NCBI GenBank assembly: GCA_016283175.1
Contig: JAEEMK010000055.1
Coordinates: forward strand, 1-33,594
DNA length: 33,594 bases
From: Bacteroidales bacterium
Lineage (GTDB): Bacteria; Bacteroidota; Bacteroidia; Bacteroidales; P3
Direction: 5' to 3'
Part shown: piece after piece, positions 8,862 to 15,503 of the stretch
Position numbering within the stretch: position 1 is the stretch's first letter
How the letters are laid out: each line of letters starts with the position of its first letter
Program-made: the position numbers and the translations under genes
Notes under the pieces: model-generated
The model's input: only the letters and a program-made list of their open reading frames with translations
Database searches by the model: none
Told to the model about the DNA's origin: nothing

Positions 8862-9593
8862 TTAATTCTTGTTTTTGTATCTTTTTCTAATCTTCATCAG
8901 CTCCAGCGGTGCCTTGAAGAAATCGCGGCTCTTCAGTTGCGACCCATCGACATCCTCCCACTGGAACAGCGGATATTCATAAATCTTCTGTATGGCCTGT
9001 TCCACACCATATCGCTGCTTGTATCGAGCCAGCAGTTCCACGTCGAACAGCCACCTTGTGATGAACTGTTCTTGGAAAATGGCCTCCACCACTTCCCTTC
9101 TGAACAGTTTGGAGCCGCACTGTGTGTCATATACCGGAAGCTTAAGCATCATCGATGCCACGGTAGCGAAGCAGCGCCCCAGATAGTGGCGCATAGTTTT
9201 GCGTCTCACCTTGGCTCCCAAACGCATCAGCCGTAGTCCCATAACAGCGTCATAGCCCTTGTCGGCCCACTTCACCATAGGTTCTATTTCAGTCAACGGA
9301 GTGGCAAGATCGGCATCCCAGAAGGCTATATAGTCAGGCTTGAACTGCTCGGCGGCATAGAGCATTCCCTTCCTTACGGCCTCGGCCTTGCCACCATTGG
9401 GCTGTATGTCGAACATCAGCAGCCGCTCGTGCTTTGCTGTAAGCTCCTGCAGCACCTCCAGCGTATTGTCCCTGCTGCCGTCGTTGGCAAACAGAAACGC
9501 CACGTCGTCGTTCTGCTCCACATAGTGCAGAAAGTCATCCTGCCGCAGACGCTTCGACTCATTGTAACAAGGGACTACAACAATGGTTTTCAT
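8862..9593 (-). CDS. Family 2 glycosyltransferase, polyprenyl-phosphate sugar synthase-like (DPM/Alg5 type)
   Basis: The 243-residue soluble GT-A protein begins with VVVPCYNES and has NDGSRDNT and the metal-binding DAD in FWDADLATPL (about residues 93-95). The motif DTQCGSKLFRRE near residue 155 is typical of Alg5-like dolichyl-phosphate glucose/mannose synthases. The likely reaction is transfer of a hexose from a nucleotide sugar to undecaprenyl or polyprenyl phosphate; the sugar cannot be read from sequence. No C-terminal membrane domain is present. It is two bases upstream of the GT-C gene and 10 bases downstream of folD, so the pair is probably co-transcribed. Confidence 0.85.
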   Translation of the reverse strand: MKTIVVVPCYNESKRLRQDDFLHYVEQNDDVAFLFANDGSRDNTLEVLQELTAKHERLLMFDIQPNGGKAEAVRKGMLYAAEQFKPDYIAFWDADLATPLTEIEPMVKWADKGYDAVMGLRLMRLGAKVRRKTMRHYLGRCFATVASMMLKLPVYDTQCGSKLFRREVVEAIFQEQFITRWLFDVELLARYKQRYGVEQAIQKIYEYPLFQWEDVDGSQLKSRDFFKAPLELMKIRKRYKNKN

Positions 9594-9603
9594 CGAATAC
9601 TGA

Positions 9604-10488
9604 TTATAGGTTGAATCTTTTCTTGTAAGCCTTCATAGTGTTCTGCAAAAGCGACACAATGGTGAGGGGACCCACGCCGCCTGGCACAGGCGTCACCCAG
9701 CTGCACTTGGCATCGACCTCGCTGTGCTTCACGTCACCGATGATGCGATAGCCACTCTTCTTGGTATCGTCCGGAATACGATGAATGCCCACGTCGACCA
9801 GGACAGCGCCGTCCTTCACCATATCGGCAGTGACAAACTCGGGCTTGCCGATGGCTACGACCAATATGTCAGCCTGGCGCGTCAACTCAGGCAAGTTCTT
9901 GGTGCGGCTGTGGCACAGCGTGACGGTACAGTTTGCACCCTTCTTGTTGCGCGACAGCAGGTTGGCGACAGGAGTGCCGACAATATTGCTGCGGCCCAGA
10001 ACCACACAGTGCTTGCCTTCGGTTTCGATGTTGTAGTGCTCCAATATCGAGCATACACCCATCGGCGTGGCAGGCAGGAAAGCGTCCTCGCCAAGCACCA
10101 TACGGCCGATGTTGATGGGCGTGAAGCCGTCCACATCCTTGTCGGGCGAGATGGCGTTGATAACCTTCTGCTCATCAATCTGCTTGGGCAGTGGCAACTG
10201 GACGATGAAGCCGTCAATGTCGTCGTCGTTGTTGAGAAACTCGATGGCCTTCAACAACTCCTCTTCCGAAGTGTTGGCCGAATAGCGATATACCGACGAG
10301 GTGTATCCCACCTCGTGCGACGATTTCTCCTTGTTGGCAACGTATGTCTGACTGGCACCGTCGTCACCCACAAGAATGGCTGCCAAATGGGGCGGGCGCA
10401 GACCTTTGGCGGTAAAAGCGCGAACCTCGTTGGCTATTTGATCTTTGATTGCTAATGAAGTCTGTTTTCCATCAAGTAATTGGAACAT
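9604..10488 (-). CDS. folD: Bifunctional methylenetetrahydrofolate dehydrogenase/cyclohydrolase FolD
   Basis: The 294-residue protein has full family length. Signatures are YVANKEK near residue 50 with the catalytic lysine, GFIVQLPLPKQ, DKDVDGF, the cofactor-binding segment VVLGRSNIVGTPVA, and TPVPGGVGPLT near the C-terminus. FolD interconverts 5,10-methylene-, methenyl- and 10-formyl-tetrahydrofolate in the cytoplasm and so supplies formyl groups to purine synthesis, which fits the presence of purL at the end of the same gene string. ATG at 10486-10488 is supported by the conserved start MFQLLDGK. A 92-base gap with a tandem repeat separates it from ffh. Confidence 0.97.
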   Translation of the reverse strand: MFQLLDGKQTSLAIKDQIANEVRAFTAKGLRPPHLAAILVGDDGASQTYVANKEKSSHEVGYTSSVYRYSANTSEEELLKAIEFLNNDDDIDGFIVQLPLPKQIDEQKVINAISPDKDVDGFTPINIGRMVLGEDAFLPATPMGVCSILEHYNIETEGKHCVVLGRSNIVGTPVANLLSRNKKGANCTVTLCHSRTKNLPELTRQADILVVAIGKPEFVTADMVKDGAVLVDVGIHRIPDDTKKSGYRIIGDVKHSEVDAKCSWVTPVPGGVGPLTIVSLLQNTMKAYKKRFNL

Positions 10489-10504
10489 ATTTGTTTAAGG
10501 TTTA

Positions 10505-10560
10505 AAGGTTTAATTGTTGAAAGGTTTAATTGTTGAAAGGTTTAGTTGTTTAATTGTTGA
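10505..10560. repeat. 16-bp tandem repeat between ffh and folD
   Basis: The unit AAGGTTTAATTGTTGA occurs perfectly at 10505-10520 and 10521-10536, then in a diverged, expanded copy at 10537-10560. On the transcribed minus strand it reads as TCAACAATTAAACC repeats just before the folD start. It has no hairpin and looks like slippage-type simple sequence. Confidence 0.85.
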
Positions 10561-10580
10561 GATGTTTCTATCTGCAAACA

Positions 10581-11903
10581 CTATCTGCGTCTGCGAGGCA
10601 TCGGTATCTTGCCTCCCTTTGTCGACACAGCTTTCATCATCTTGCGAGTATCTTCAAACTGCTTCACCAGACGGTTCACCTCTTGAATGGTGCGGCCGCT
10701 GCCGGCAGCGATGCGCTGCTTGCGGCTGCCGTTCAAGCAGCTCGGATTGCGACGTTCATAAGGTGTCATCGACCCGATGATCGATTCAATAGGCACAAAG
10801 GCATCGTCGCCGATCTCCACATCCTTGGTCAGCTTGCTCATTCCGGGAATCATACCTATAAGGTCTTTCATATTGCCCATCTTCTTGATCTGGGCAATCT
10901 GCGAGAGGAAGTCGTCATAGTTGTATTCGTTGTGGACCAAGCGTTTCTGTATCTTGCGGGCCTCTTCCTCGTCATACTGTTCCTGTGCTCGTTCGACCAG
11001 CGAAACCACATCGCCCATACCCAGAATACGGTTGGCCATACGGTCGGGATGGAACACATCGAGAGCATCCATCTTCTCGCCGATACCGACGAACTTGATA
11101 GGCTTCTGCACCGAGTAGCGGATGGTCAAAGCAGCACCACCGCGTGTGTCGCCGTCCAGCTTGGTAAGAACTACACCGTCATAATCAATCCTTTCGTTGA
11201 AAGCTTTGGCAGTGTTGACGGCATCCTGACCAGTCATCGAGTCGACGACAAATAGGGTTTCCTGCGGCTGCAGCGACTCTTTAAGACGTGCAATCTCGTC
11301 CATCATCTGCTCGTCGACAGCCAAACGGCCGGCGGTATCGACGATGACTACCTGCACACCTTTCATTCGGGCATCTTGCAAGGCATCCTTTGCAATCTTC
11401 ACAGGGTCGTTGACACCAACCTGCGCAAAGACAGGCACACCGACTTGCTCACCAAGCACCTGCAACTGGTTGATAGCGGCAGGACGGTAAACGTCTCCAG
11501 CAACCATCATCACATTGCGACCCTTCTTATTTTTCAGATAGTAAGCCAGTTTGGCGCTGAAAGTCGTCTTACCCGAGCCTTGAAGACCGGCAATGAGGAT
11601 GACGGCAGGATTGCCTTTGATGTTTATGTCAACAGCTGCGCCGCCCATCAGTTTGGACAATTCTTCGTGAACAATCTTCACCATCAACTGCCCTGGCTCG
11701 ATCGACTGTATAACATTGCGGCCCAGGGCTTCCTGCTTCACACGGTCGGTAAACTCCTTGGCTATGGGATAGCTCACGTCGGCATCCAACAGCGCCTTGC
11801 GAACCTCCTTGACAGTCTCCGCAACATTAATGTCGGTTATCGACCCTTTGCCACGCAGAGTGTGCAACGCTTTTTCAATCTTACTGCTTAAATTTTCGAA
11901 CAT
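10581..11903 (-). CDS. ffh: Signal recognition particle GTPase Ffh (SRP54)
   Basis: The 440-residue protein has the N, G and M domains of SRP54. The P-loop GLQGSGKTTFSAKLA is near residues 105-119, followed by DTAGR near residue 191, TKLDGD near residue 247 and the M-domain segment IGMIPGM near residue 365. The C-terminus ends in a basic PMPRRRR tail. With 4.5S RNA it binds signal sequences and N-terminal membrane segments on the ribosome and delivers them to FtsY. It is the first gene of a minus-strand string leading through folD to purL, though the 92-base gap to folD may allow a separate promoter. Confidence 0.98.
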   Translation of the reverse strand: MFENLSSKIEKALHTLRGKGSITDINVAETVKEVRKALLDADVSYPIAKEFTDRVKQEALGRNVIQSIEPGQLMVKIVHEELSKLMGGAAVDINIKGNPAVILIAGLQGSGKTTFSAKLAYYLKNKKGRNVMMVAGDVYRPAAINQLQVLGEQVGVPVFAQVGVNDPVKIAKDALQDARMKGVQVVIVDTAGRLAVDEQMMDEIARLKESLQPQETLFVVDSMTGQDAVNTAKAFNERIDYDGVVLTKLDGDTRGGAALTIRYSVQKPIKFVGIGEKMDALDVFHPDRMANRILGMGDVVSLVERAQEQYDEEEARKIQKRLVHNEYNYDDFLSQIAQIKKMGNMKDLIGMIPGMSKLTKDVEIGDDAFVPIESIIGSMTPYERRNPSCLNGSRKQRIAAGSGRTIQEVNRLVKQFEDTRKMMKAVSTKGGKIPMPRRRR

Positions 11904-12054
11904 ATCTTATTATAAATTTTTATTTTCTTTAAAATGCACCATCCAAGCCACTGGCGAAGAAACGCACAACGCACTTCGACAGCACTGGATTACAACCGCT
12001 TACAACAGCAAAAACAGCATAAAACAGAGCACTGCGCAATGTTGTAAACGACTG

Positions 12055-12062
12055 CAAAGATA
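12055..12062 (-). promoter_or_regulatory. Probable -7 box of the ffh promoter
   Basis: The minus strand reads TATCTTTG followed by CA, an exact fit to TAnnTTTG, about 150 bases before the ffh start. No TTTG lies at the usual 19-21 base spacing, although a TTTG is present 12 bases upstream. Confidence 0.5.
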
Positions 12063-12090
12063 AGAAAAAAAAGCCAAATTTGAGTTTTTT

Positions 12091-12115
12091 TTTCACACAA
12101 GTGAAACTTTTTTTT
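12091..12115 (+). promoter_or_regulatory. Terminator-like hairpin upstream of rpoD
   Basis: TTTCAC / GTGAAA arms (12091-12096 and 12101-12106) with an ACAA loop are followed by C and a T8 run. The shape resembles a weak intrinsic terminator in the plus direction, 55 bases before the rpoD start. As DNA it is also a small dyad. Function is unknown. Confidence 0.45.
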
Positions 12116-12170
12116 GTTTTTGTCGTTATTGAAAACAATAAAGAAAAGAAAAAAAGTAATTTGACCATAT

Positions 12171-13031
12171 ATGAGACAGTTAAAAATTACCCATTCCATC
12201 ACTAACCGAGACATCAAATCGCTCGACAAATACCTTCAGGACATTTGCAGCGAGGAGTTGTTGACCCCTGAAGAGGAAGTCCAGCTGGCACAGCGCATCA
12301 AAGCCGGCGACCAAGCCGCCCTTGACCGCCTCACCAAAGCCAACCTGCGCTTCGTGGTCTCTGTCGCCAAGCAGTACCAGAACCAGGGTCTCAGCCTGCC
12401 CGACCTCATCAACGAAGGCAACGTAGGACTCATCAAAGCCGCCAAGCGATTCGACGAAACACGCGGTTTCAAATTCATCTCCTATGCAGTGTGGTGGATT
12501 CGTCAGTCGATACTCCAGGCCATTGCCGAGAACTCGCGCATCGTGCGACTGCCCTCCAACCAGCTCGGAGCACTCAACAAACTAAAAAAAGAAATATCCA
12601 AACTCGAACAAAAACTCGAACGTCCGCCATCGGAAGAGGAACTGGCCGAGCTGCTTGACATACCGGAAGACAAAATCAAGAACATACTCAACATCTCGGG
12701 ACGCCACATCTCGATCGACGCACCCCTCGTTGCCGACGAGGATGTCAACTTTGTCGACGTGCTTCCCAACGAGGACACCCCTGCCACCGACGACGCCCTG
12801 ATGCAGGAATCTCTGTCGCTCGAAATAGAACGCGCTCTCTCCACCCTCACCGAAGTCGAACGCGACGTGATACGAATGTATTTCGGCATCGGAATACCTC
12901 ACGCACTGAGCCTCGACGAGATAGCAATGAAATTCGGTCTTACACGCGAACGCGTCCGCCAAATCAAGGAAAAAGGACTCAAACGACTGAAATCAAGCTC
13001 AAAGAGCAAACACCTCATCGCCTACCTCTAA
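12171..13031 (+). CDS. rpoD: Primary RNA polymerase sigma factor (short Bacteroidota SigA/RpoD type)
   Basis: The 286-residue protein begins almost directly with region 1.2 and lacks region 1.1, as does the Bacteroides fragilis primary sigma factor. Region 2 is clear: [17 protein letters not shown] and [15 protein letters not shown] (about residues 84-115), the core-binding and -10 melting segments. Region 3 follows with [10 protein letters not shown], and region 4 has a helix-turn-helix [18 protein letters not shown] near residues 258-275. It directs RNA polymerase to the TTTG/TAnnTTTG promoters seen elsewhere here. The ATG lies eight bases after an AT-rich TAATTTGACC stretch. It is transcribed alone and ends in a strong terminator. 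Confidence 0.97.
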   Translation: MRQLKITHSITNRDIKSLDKYLQDICSEELLTPEEEVQLAQRIKAGDQAALDRLTKANLRFVVSVAKQYQNQGLSLPDLINEGNVGLIKAAKRFDETRGFKFISYAVWWIRQSILQAIAENSRIVRLPSNQLGALNKLKKEISKLEQKLERPPSEEELAELLDIPEDKIKNILNISGRHISIDAPLVADEDVNFVDVLPNEDTPATDDALMQESLSLEIERALSTLTEVERDVIRMYFGIGIPHALSLDEIAMKFGLTRERVRQIKEKGLKRLKSSSKSKHLIAYL

Positions 13032-13054
13032 TCCACAGACGAATACGATACACG

Positions 13055-13088
13055 AACAAGGCCGCCCCGTGGGCGGCCTTGTTTTTTT
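13055..13088 (+). terminator. Rho-independent terminator of rpoD
   Basis: A perfect 13-bp GC-rich stem (13055-13067 with 13071-13083) and a CGT loop are followed by a T-rich tail that overlaps the stem end. It starts 24 bases after the rpoD stop. Confidence 0.96.
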
Positions 13089-13360
13089 GTCCGAAACAAC
13101 GGAATAGCAACACCTGAAAACACAGCCGCAAACACTCCGCTAACAGCGACAGAAAACGAAATAAAAGACGAATACCAAACGACCCCAATGGTTTTATTTT
13201 TGTTAAAATTGTACTGAAAAAACAAGCACAAAATTAACATTTGCTAATCGTCTGATTATTAGAAACGTTACAAAAGCGCAAGTACTCATCTATGGGTTAA
13301 ATACCTATAAAACAGTTACTAAATACTTATCAAAGTTCACAAAAAGCGTACATATGTAGA

Positions 13361-13393
13361 ATTTGGTAAGAACTTGGTAAGAATATGGTAAAA
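13361..13393. repeat. 11-bp direct repeat, three copies
   Basis: Three adjacent 11-base units share the core TGGTAAGA: ATTTGGTAAGA, ACTTGGTAAGA and ATATGGTAAAA. The period is close to one DNA helical turn, so all copies face the same side. No associated gene is evident. Confidence 0.8.
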
Positions 13394-13480
13394 AGATGAT
13401 ACTTGGAAAACAGAGGGTTAGGAGTAGGCGTTTAGGGGGTATTTGGAGGCGATTTTGGGGCAAAATGGTGCAAAAACAGA

Positions 13481-13509
13481 TTTGAAATGTTAAAATTTAA
13501 CATTTCAAA
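13481..13509. repeat. 29-bp palindrome with 14-bp arms
   Basis: TTTGAAATGTTAAA and its exact reverse complement are separated by one base. The arms are AT-rich. It may be a regulator site or a cruciform/hairpin-forming element; there is no U-tract directly behind it on either strand. Confidence 0.85.
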
Positions 13510-13564
13510 ATGATCGTTGGTGTTGTTTTTATCCTAAAACGGTCACCGGGATTTATATCTTTTT

Positions 13565-13740
13565 TTCCCCGAAAGGGGTAGCTCAAAGAAAGCCGGCCAT
13601 TTCAACGGCTGGTTGTAGTAAAGGAACGTATAATCAGAGCGTGTCGTTAGGTACGCGACAGGAACGGTGTTGCATACCTGACGGATGCATAAACGATGCA
13701 GGGCTATGTATACCTGCCGATGGATTAACTGGCTACCAGC
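13565..13740. other. Chain of short inverted repeats, candidate structured RNA (strand and family unknown)
   Basis: Within about 175 bases there are successive stems: CCCC/GGGG around GAAA (13567-13578), AGCCG/CGGCT (13591-13610), TGTCG/CGACA (13642-13660), TGCAT/ATGCA (13671-13689), GCAGG/CCTGC (13698-13717) and CTGG/CCAG (13730-13739). A third ATGCA (13695-13699) and an ACCTG (13676-13680) offer alternative pairings with the middle stems. I do not recognise a known RNA family. No protein frame explains the structure. Confidence 0.35.
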
Positions 13741-13821
13741 ATTATGTCTTTGTGGGGCAGATCTGGTCGGTGGACGTAAAAAACACAATTCCGTTATCCT
13801 AACGACCAATTTGGGGTTAAC

Positions 13822-13846
13822 AAAAAAGACTGACATTTTGTCAGTC
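13822..13846 (-). terminator. Rho-independent terminator after the SPOR-domain gene
   Basis: The minus strand has GACTGACA / TGTCAGTC arms around an AAA loop followed by T6. It lies about 90 bases after the SPOR gene stop. The plus strand lacks a comparable T run. Confidence 0.9.
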
Positions 13847-13934
13847 CTTTCAAAATAAAACAATTATTCTTTATACTCCTAAAAATCAAATCAAGTCAAA
13901 GAAAACATCTTTTTACCATCAAAGAAAAACCGTC

Positions 13935-14387
13935 TTAAAGGTCGGCGTCGGCATCGGTCTCAGGCACAATGTTGCTCCAATCCAAATGGATTGGATAGAC
14001 ATTCTCCTTGACGATAGTGCCCGGATAGCGATCCTTGATGCGCTGCATAAAGACATAGGCGTCGAGCTTGCTGGTGAAATCGCCCACCTTGATGCGGAAA
14101 TTGGGTTCTGTGAAGACTATATACACCTCAACTTCAGGATATTCCTCTTTAAACTTTCGTTTCAGTTCAAAAGCCTGGTCGCGTGAATTGGCACCCGACA
14201 GGGCTGCAATCTGCACACGGTAGCCCGGCACAGTGCGCATACGTTCATTGAACTCTATATGCTTCTTTACCAGTTCACTGACCTGCACATCGCCGGTTAT
14301 CTCCACCTTACCCTTTCGAGTTTGGGCAGACACAGCGCCGGCCATCAGCAGCGCGGCCATAATCAACACGATATTTTTTACTTTCAT
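13935..14387 (-). CDS. Periplasmic SPOR-domain protein
   Basis: The 150-residue protein starts with a signal peptide (about residues 1-21, ending AGAVSA before QT). Residues about 55-130 match the SPOR fold: GYRVQIAALSGANSRDQAFE, then PEVEVYIVFTEPNFRIKVGD and AYVFMQRIKDRYPGTIVKEN. SPOR domains bind denuded glycan strands of peptidoglycan, often at the division site. The protein has no other domain, so its role beyond wall binding is open. It lies 11 bases after the Usp gene and is probably co-transcribed, ending at the terminator at 13822-13846. Confidence 0.88.
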   Translation of the reverse strand: MKVKNIVLIMAALLMAGAVSAQTRKGKVEITGDVQVSELVKKHIEFNERMRTVPGYRVQIAALSGANSRDQAFELKRKFKEEYPEVEVYIVFTEPNFRIKVGDFTSKLDAYVFMQRIKDRYPGTIVKENVYPIHLDWSNIVPETDADADL

Positions 14388-14398
14388 TGCCTGTCTTG

Positions 14399-15214
14399 CT
14401 ATCGCGACTGCGACCCTATCTGCTCGGGACGAATGGAGAGGATGGGGTGCTTGGAGAGGTGCAACATCTGCTGGGCGTAGTTGCCTATAAGCCAGCTTGT
14501 AAGAGCCTTCTCCTGTTCAGTCATAATCACTATAAGGTCGGCGTTGATACTGTCGGCATACTCGAGCGTGGTGACGGTGAGATTCTTTTTGGCATCGACG
14601 TACTTGGTGACGTGCTTCACTTCGTATTTGTCAAGGTATTTCTCCACCTGCTCGACATAGCCGTCGACAAGCATCTTGATGTCTTTCGAATCGGAAGTGT
14701 ATAGTCCCAGCAGATGAATGGTCGAACCGAAAGTTTTTGCCATACGTGCGGCAAAAGGCACCTTCTGGCGCGTCTCGGTGGTACTGTCCAGCGGGACCAC
14801 TATGTTTTCCAGTTCTTTCCGGAAGTTGAAATCTTCCCGCACCGAGAGGACCGGCACCGACGAATCGGCAATGGTGCGATAGGTGTTCTTGCCAATCCAG
14901 TTGGTCTCAAATCCCGACATACCGTGAGTGCCGACAACCACCATCAAAGCCTCGTCTTCTTCGGCCTGGGCGGCGAGCTGTTCCGACACTTTGCCTTCAC
15001 GGATGACATATTCAAGTTTTATGCCTTTAAGCAGATGTGCCACACCGGCATTACGACGTTCTATCTCCTCGCGAATGGGAGCCTCGTCTTCGTCGGCCTT
15101 TTTTACATACACAAGACGTATGTCCGACTGCCATTTATTGGCAATATCGATGGTCAAATCCACGGCGTTGGCGGAGCCCGTAGAAAAGTCAAATCCAACA
15201 ATAATATTGTTCAT
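14399..15214 (-). CDS. Universal stress protein, two tandem Usp domains
   Basis: The start MNNIIVGFDFS (ATG 15212-15214) is chosen because it begins the Usp beta strand and lies 25 bases after a near-ideal promoter; upstream in-frame sequence would cross that promoter. The protein has 271 residues. Domain 1 (about 1-145) has VVVGTHGMSGFETNWIGK, close to the ATP-binding G-2X-G-9X-G(S/T) pattern but with Lys at the last place. Domain 2 (about 150-271) has MTEQEKALTSWLIG, lacking the glycine pattern, so it is probably non-nucleotide-binding. Tandem Usp proteins act in stress and growth-arrest responses in the cytoplasm; the partner is unknown. Confidence 0.92.
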   Translation of the reverse strand: MNNIIVGFDFSTGSANAVDLTIDIANKWQSDIRLVYVKKADEDEAPIREEIERRNAGVAHLLKGIKLEYVIREGKVSEQLAAQAEEDEALMVVVGTHGMSGFETNWIGKNTYRTIADSSVPVLSVREDFNFRKELENIVVPLDSTTETRQKVPFAARMAKTFGSTIHLLGLYTSDSKDIKMLVDGYVEQVEKYLDKYEVKHVTKYVDAKKNLTVTTLEYADSINADLIVIMTEQEKALTSWLIGNYAQQMLHLSKHPILSIRPEQIGSQSR

Positions 15215-15246
15215 AGTTCGCAAAAATTTTGGTTTCTTTTCGGGTA

Positions 15247-15277
15247 CAAAGTTACTAACTTTTTTCAAACTGGCAAA
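15247..15277 (-). promoter_or_regulatory. Bacteroidota-type promoter of the usp-SPOR operon
   Basis: On the minus strand TTTG (15277-15274) and TAACTTTG (15254-15247) are separated by exactly 19 bases, an ideal TTTG-N19-TAnnTTTG promoter. Predicted transcription starts near 15240, giving a leader of about 25 bases. Confidence 0.85.
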
Positions 15278-15447
15278 AAAAAGTTGAAAAACAGCATTTG
15301 AAACAGCCGCAAAAACGGCCAAAACAGCATATCGGACAAATTGCCAACAGCAAGATATAACCAACAGATTCCACTAGAAATCAAAGCAATATAACCTTTA
15401 TGTTAATAATTGTAAAAAAAAATTGTCATAATTCCCAAAAAAAATCG

Positions 15448-15455
15448 TAAATTTG
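15448..15455 (+). promoter_or_regulatory. Probable -7 box of the rnf operon promoter
   Basis: TAAATTTG followed by CA fits TAnnTTTG and lies 48 bases before the rnfB start. A degenerate -33 element (ATTG at 15422-15425) is 22 bases upstream. The promoter is divergent from that of usp. Confidence 0.65.
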
Positions 15456-15503
15456 CAATTTAATAAAATAGAACATTACCATAAAAACTAAATAACAGCA
15501 ATT

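Larger units (their letters stand above)
13089..13821. other. Long gene-free interval after rpoD
   Basis: About 730 bases without a convincing gene. From left to right it holds AT-rich DNA, an 11-bp triple tandem repeat (13361-13393), a G-rich stretch (13412-13460), a 29-bp palindrome (13481-13509) and a run of short hairpins (13565-13740). The one open frame of notable size, on the minus strand at 13543-13863, starts upstream of the terminator hairpin and reads through it, has no recognisable family, and was not called. Confidence 0.6.

Noticed and set aside
13089-13540. Replication origin
   Set aside because: The AT-rich region has direct repeats, but no cluster of DnaA boxes (TTATNCACA) and no dnaA/dnaN neighbours.
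13529-13802. 9-bp direct repeat TTATCCTAA (13529-13537 and 13794-13802) flanking the hairpin region, like a target-site duplication of a small mobile element
   Set aside because: No terminal inverted repeats lie inside the copies, and a 9-bp match in this AT-rich distance is plausible by chance.
13565-13821. tmRNA or 6S RNA
   Set aside because: There is no tag-peptide frame, no T-arm-like end with CCA, and no single long closing helix as expected for 6S RNA.
13543-13863. 106-codon open frame on the minus strand after the SPOR gene
   Set aside because: It starts before and reads through the terminator hairpin at 13822-13846, crosses all the inverted repeats, and shows no family, signal or coding-like composition.
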